From Prevotellaceae bacterium (GTDB lineage: Bacteria; Bacteroidota; Bacteroidia; Bacteroidales; UBA932), in the NCBI GenBank assembly GCA_031257315.1, contig JAIROW010000126.1, forward strand, positions 1 to 54,712: a stretch of 54,712 nt of DNA. Direction: 5' to 3'. Below are positions 50,859 to 54,712 of this stretch, piece after piece (within the stretch, counting starts at the first letter, position 1; each line of letters begins with the position of its first letter). The translations under genes were made by a program, and so were the position numbers. The notes beneath the pieces were generated by a model, which was given only the letters and a program-made list of their open reading frames with translations, was not told the origin of the DNA and did no database searches.

Positions 50859-53800
50859 TCATAAACCTATATTTAAACCTATGTTTACAGTACGCTGTAC
50901 AGGATACCCCAAACCTTTGCCGCCCATTTCCGGATCCCAGAGTTTGAAGCCGCTCCAGCAGTAGAGATTTGTTCCGCTCACATACACGCGCAGTTTGGCT
51001 AAATACAGTTTCTTAGCCAGATGAAGCGGCAGCGTGTAACCTATTTCTGCCGATTTGAGACGCAGAAATGAAGCGTCCTGCATGAACCATGTACTTGTCT
51101 GTGAATTGTTTTCGACCCAGTAGTTAGCCAGACGGGGCCAAAAAGCATAAGGGTTACGGTTCGATTCTGACCAGTAATTGTCGGCTATTGCCTGCAAAAC
51201 AGCGTTTTGTCCAAACCAGTTGTCATCGTTCTGTCCGTCGAGAAAAGGCTGAACAAGTCCATTGTCGTTCATTTCCAGCCAGAAAGATTTGCGTCCCTGT
51301 CCGGCAAAGAAAAACGAAAAGTCAAATCCCTTGTATCCTGCCGAAAGCCCGAATCCATAGTTTATCTCTGGTTCGGTAGGGTATCCTATCGGAACCTGGT
51401 CGAGAGCAGAAATTCTGCCGTCGCCGTTTATGTCGCGGTACTTTATGTCGCCAGCCTGATATATGCCGAACTGTGCTGGAGAATTTTTCACTTCCGCATC
51501 GTCTATAAACAGACGTTCAGCAATAAATCCAAACCGCTGGGATATTGGGAGACCAACCCTTGATCGCCATGGCGTTTCGCTGAAATCAGGCTCTTCCCAT
51601 TCAAGTACTTTGGTACGGGTAAACGTAAAAGTTCCGCGTCCTATAAACCACAGGTCTTTGTTGATACTTTTTTCGTAATTCAGTTCCACATCGAAGCCTT
51701 TGTTCTGTCCTACGCCAAGATTGGCTTTTACGTCGGGAATTATACCCATAGTGCTTGGAATAATGCGGTCTATAAGAATGTTTTCACGTCTTTCCTGAAA
51801 GTATTCCGCGTTGATGCTCAGTCCTCCGGCAGTTACAAGTTCCATACCGACGTTTGACTTGTACGAAGTTTCCCAGCCAATATCGGCATTGGCATAGCGA
51901 TTAATCGAAACGCTTCCGGGGTTATAGTTCATCTGAGTTCCCCAGTTGACGGATTTGTTGTAATTCATTACAACATCGGAAAGATAGTAGAACCTGTCGC
52001 GGGCGTCGCCAATCTGGTCAGAACCGACCAGTCCGTATGTGCCTTTCAGTTTGAAAGTTGTAAAAACCTTTCTGAGAGGTTCAAAAAACGGTTCGTTTGA
52101 CAGCATCCAGCCGCCGGCTATGGCGGGGAAAAACCCGAAGCGCTTCTGTATCGAAAAACGCTCCGAGCCGTTGTATCCGAAGTCAAATTCGAGAAAATAG
52201 CGCGAATCGTAGCTGTAAGTAAAACGTCCCGAAAGTCCTATATTCCGGCTTGGCAGCGAAAGCTGCAAATTATCGGAGATACCTTCCTTGCGCTGACGCA
52301 TGGTATAAACCATCAAAGCTCCTGCCGAATGTTTTTCGGCAAAGGTACGGTTATACTCTGCCGCTGTTTCGAGATAAAACGTGGTATTGACCTGCCGGCT
52401 GTATGGATTATATTTCAGCGACTGGTCAACGCCATAATTTTCGGGATTCAGACGCACAAGTCTGTATTCGCCGGTCAGTCTGTCGTATGAAGACACATTG
52501 TAGAAAAGAGGAAAATACTCCCGATGCACTTCGTACTCCGACGCCCTGTCCATATTTACCATCGCACGCACGCTCAGACCTTCGGTAATCATGTTCAGAT
52601 TTTGCTTGATTTCCATCTGGGTCAGCATCAGATTTTTGCTGTAATCTCTGTACCCTTTCAGACTTTCGGCGTAAGGGTTCAGATAAAATGCGCCTCCGTA
52701 GTTTCCGAAAAGGATACTGTTCCTGTCCTTGAGATATGCAAACTGTTCGTCGGGTTCGTAATACGGTTTAAACAATACGGGGTTAGCCTGTATCACTTTC
52801 CGGTACATGCTTTCACCGCCGTCGAGCGGACCGGTATATTCGTCAAACGAAGCATTCAGACGAGTAATCAGTTCCGTTGTTTTGGTCAGATTTATATTCA
52901 CGTTTGAACGGAGATTGTACTTTATAAGATTGATGTTCGAGTTGAAGTCGTTACGTTTGTCAACCTTTATATTTCCATTGTCCTTCGATATGTTTGCAGC
53001 CACATAGTAACGCGCTACGGCTCCGCCGCCGCTGACGCTGATATTTGCCCTCTGGTTGCTGATTACGTCTTCAAACATGGCATCGTGCCAGTCTGTTGCA
53101 GGGTAAAACACAGGGTGCATTCCGCGCTCGGTCATGGTAATTTTTTCTTCGCTGTAAAGCGCCAGCCCCAGCGGGTCGCGAGTTTTAATCGCCTCGTTGT
53201 GCATACGCATAAAGGTAACGGGATTGGCGGTTTTCACCATTTGAGTAGGCATTGAAAACGTATTTTCGATACGGGCGTTAAATATTGTTATGCCTTCCTT
53301 GCCCTCCCTTGTAGTTACGGCAAGTACGCCGTTTGCTCCGCGAGCGCCGTAAAGCGCGGCGGCGGCAGCATCTTTCAGCACCGAGAACGTGGCAATATCG
53401 TCAGGGTTTAGACGCGCCAGTTCTTCGGACGAAAGCTCCACGCCGTCAATCAGAATCAGCGGGTCTTTTTTGGCTGAAGCGCCGAAAGAAGTAATACCGC
53501 GTATAAAAAACTGGGCATTGTCCTGACCCGGTTCGCCGCTCACCTGATACGAAATCAGACCTGCCACACGACCGGCAAAGGCTGTAGTCAGGTTGCTGCT
53601 CGGCACGCGCAGTTCCGACGGCTTTACCGTAGTAATTGATGCTACGACGCTTTCCTTCTTCTGTTTTCCAAAAGCCACAAGAGTTATTTCTTCCAGCGAT
53701 TCGGAGCTTTCTATCATCACAACGTTAATCGTTGTGCCTGTTACAGCTTTTTCGACGGTAACATAGCCGACAAAGCTAAATTCGAGCGTTCCGTCCTTTG

Positions 53801-54017
53801 GCACATTCTGTATCTGATAATCGCCAAGTTCGTTGCTCATAACCCCGACATTTGTACCTTTGACAAGAACGGTTACGCCTTCGACAGGATTACCGTCGGA
53901 ATCGAGAATTTTCCCTTTTACAATCATATTCTGCGCTTCGGCGGTATATATCGACGAAAAAGCGAATACCAGCAATACTGACATGTATTTTAATAATTTT
54001 AATACCAACAATTTCAT
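50859..54017 (-). CDS. SusC/RagA family TonB-linked outer membrane protein (susC2)
   Basis: VKGKILDSDGNPVEGVTVLVKGTNVGVMSNELGDYQI; SVLKDAAAAALYGARGANGVLAVTTREG. Confidence 0.96.
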   Translation of the reverse strand: MKLLVLKLLKYMSVLLVFAFSSIYTAEAQNMIVKGKILDSDGNPVEGVTVLVKGTNVGVMSNELGDYQIQNVPKDGTLEFSFVGYVTVEKAVTGTTINVVMIESSESLEEITLVAFGKQKKESVVASITTVKPSELRVPSSNLTTAFAGRVAGLISYQVSGEPGQDNAQFFIRGITSFGASAKKDPLILIDGVELSSEELARLNPDDIATFSVLKDAAAAALYGARGANGVLAVTTREGKEGITIFNARIENTFSMPTQMVKTANPVTFMRMHNEAIKTRDPLGLALYSEEKITMTERGMHPVFYPATDWHDAMFEDVISNQRANISVSGGGAVARYYVAANISKDNGNIKVDKRNDFNSNINLIKYNLRSNVNINLTKTTELITRLNASFDEYTGPLDGGESMYRKVIQANPVLFKPYYEPDEQFAYLKDRNSILFGNYGGAFYLNPYAESLKGYRDYSKNLMLTQMEIKQNLNMITEGLSVRAMVNMDRASEYEVHREYFPLFYNVSSYDRLTGEYRLVRLNPENYGVDQSLKYNPYSRQVNTTFYLETAAEYNRTFAEKHSAGALMVYTMRQRKEGISDNLQLSLPSRNIGLSGRFTYSYDSRYFLEFDFGYNGSERFSIQKRFGFFPAIAGGWMLSNEPFFEPLRKVFTTFKLKGTYGLVGSDQIGDARDRFYYLSDVVMNYNKSVNWGTQMNYNPGSVSINRYANADIGWETSYKSNVGMELVTAGGLSINAEYFQERRENILIDRIIPSTMGIIPDVKANLGVGQNKGFDVELNYEKSINKDLWFIGRGTFTFTRTKVLEWEEPDFSETPWRSRVGLPISQRFGFIAERLFIDDAEVKNSPAQFGIYQAGDIKYRDINGDGRISALDQVPIGYPTEPEINYGFGLSAGYKGFDFSFFFAGQGRKSFWLEMNDNGLVQPFLDGQNDDNWFGQNAVLQAIADNYWSESNRNPYAFWPRLANYWVENNSQTSTWFMQDASFLRLKSAEIGYTLPLHLAKKLYLAKLRVYVSGTNLYCWSGFKLWDPEMGGKGLGYPVQRTVNIGLNIGL

Positions 54018-54161
54018 TCTATATAACATTAAATTTAAGCATTATGATACTATTTGTTTTATAAATAAATGCGAACTGCTTCTGCATACTTTTAAATGTA
54101 AAGTACGGGCAATTCAATTTTTTTTAATTAAATTAATCTTCAATTTTAAACTTTTAACAGG

Positions 54162-54237
54162 GGGACTGTTTTCACAAGCTCAAAACAGCTGAAAATTTCA
54201 ATTTAAACTAAACTGTCAACTGGCTGAAAGCAGTCCC
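54162..54237 (-). promoter_or_regulatory. Structured element in the susC2 leader
   Basis: GGGACTGTTTTCA ... TGAAAGCAGTCCC 13-bp stem with one G.U-type pair. Confidence 0.5.
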
Positions 54238-54349
54238 TTAAACTGTCTGGCGGCATATCCTTTTCCATTTTTTTTTTTATTTTTTTTAATGATGATATAA
54301 ATATAGCTTACAACATTTAAAAAACGATTTTGTAATAAAACAAAACTAT

Positions 54350-54370
54350 CTCGCCGTATTTTACGGCGAG
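54350..54370. promoter_or_regulatory. Hairpin CTCGCCGTA-ttt-TACGGCGAG in the susC2 upstream region
   Basis: Perfect 9-bp stem; T-rich tract follows on the minus strand (ATAGTTTTGTTTTATT). Confidence 0.55.
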
Positions 54371-54399
54371 TATTCGAGTTGATTAATGTGCTGATTATT

Positions 54400-54449
<50 letters not shown>

Positions 54450-54698
54450 ACGCATAGTAGAGTTCTTAATATTCATACTATATACTACAAAAATACTCGG
54501 CATGCCAGACAGCATGCCATTTTTACATACCCCATGCCATCAACATAAAATGCAATATTCCTACATATCCGCTCACATAATATGGGACTACGGCTAATTC
54601 CGCAGCCACAACAAGCATGTTTTTAGGTATAAAAAAACATGCTAACCATAGTTTTTAACCTTTATTAACATTAGTTTTAACTAAAGAATACTAAAAAA

Positions 54699-54712
54699 AT
54701 GAAAAAAATATT
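54699..54712 (+). CDS. Possible start of a divergent CDS (MKKI...) cut by the window end
   Basis: ATG AAA AAA ATA TT at the edge, divergent from susC2. Confidence 0.3.

Overview
The window is 54.7 kb of a Bacteroidota (Bacteroidales-like) chromosome. Support for this assignment: SusC/SusD pairs, BACON domains, a TAnnTTTG-type promoter, and DUF5683 next to ParAB. Left to right it holds: the 3' end of an unidentified CDS; a GH43, metallophosphoesterase, SGNH hydrolase and Ca2+-ATPase block; a housekeeping block (nusB, pyrF, ligA, uvrC); an accessory island with a 3'-truncated outer-membrane receptor, a structured leader and a BspA-LRR/BACON/Big2 surface protein; a parA-parB-DUF5683, nrnA-like, pyrI, mnmA, TolC, LolA-like block; and a polysaccharide utilization locus (PUL) with two SusC/SusD pairs, two discoidin-type lipoproteins, GH43, GH127 and a three-domain SGNH / alpha-beta hydrolase / GH71-99-like protein. 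The most unusual signal is non-coding. Short heptameric (7-bp) tandem repeats of two families (TAGAGTT/TAGATAT and TTGACAA/TTGATAA) sit exactly on gene 3' ends and supply the stop codon, and sometimes the last codons, of at least six genes. One complete intergenic gap (18245-18300) is exactly eight heptamers running from stop codon to start codon. Other repeat structures are tandem hairpin arrays (23 bp and 22/21 bp), GTAGAGACG palindromes, MITE-like elements in inverted orientation around the BspA island, and (CT)n microsatellites upstream of both susC genes. All family names come from recognising motifs in the translations; no database search was run.
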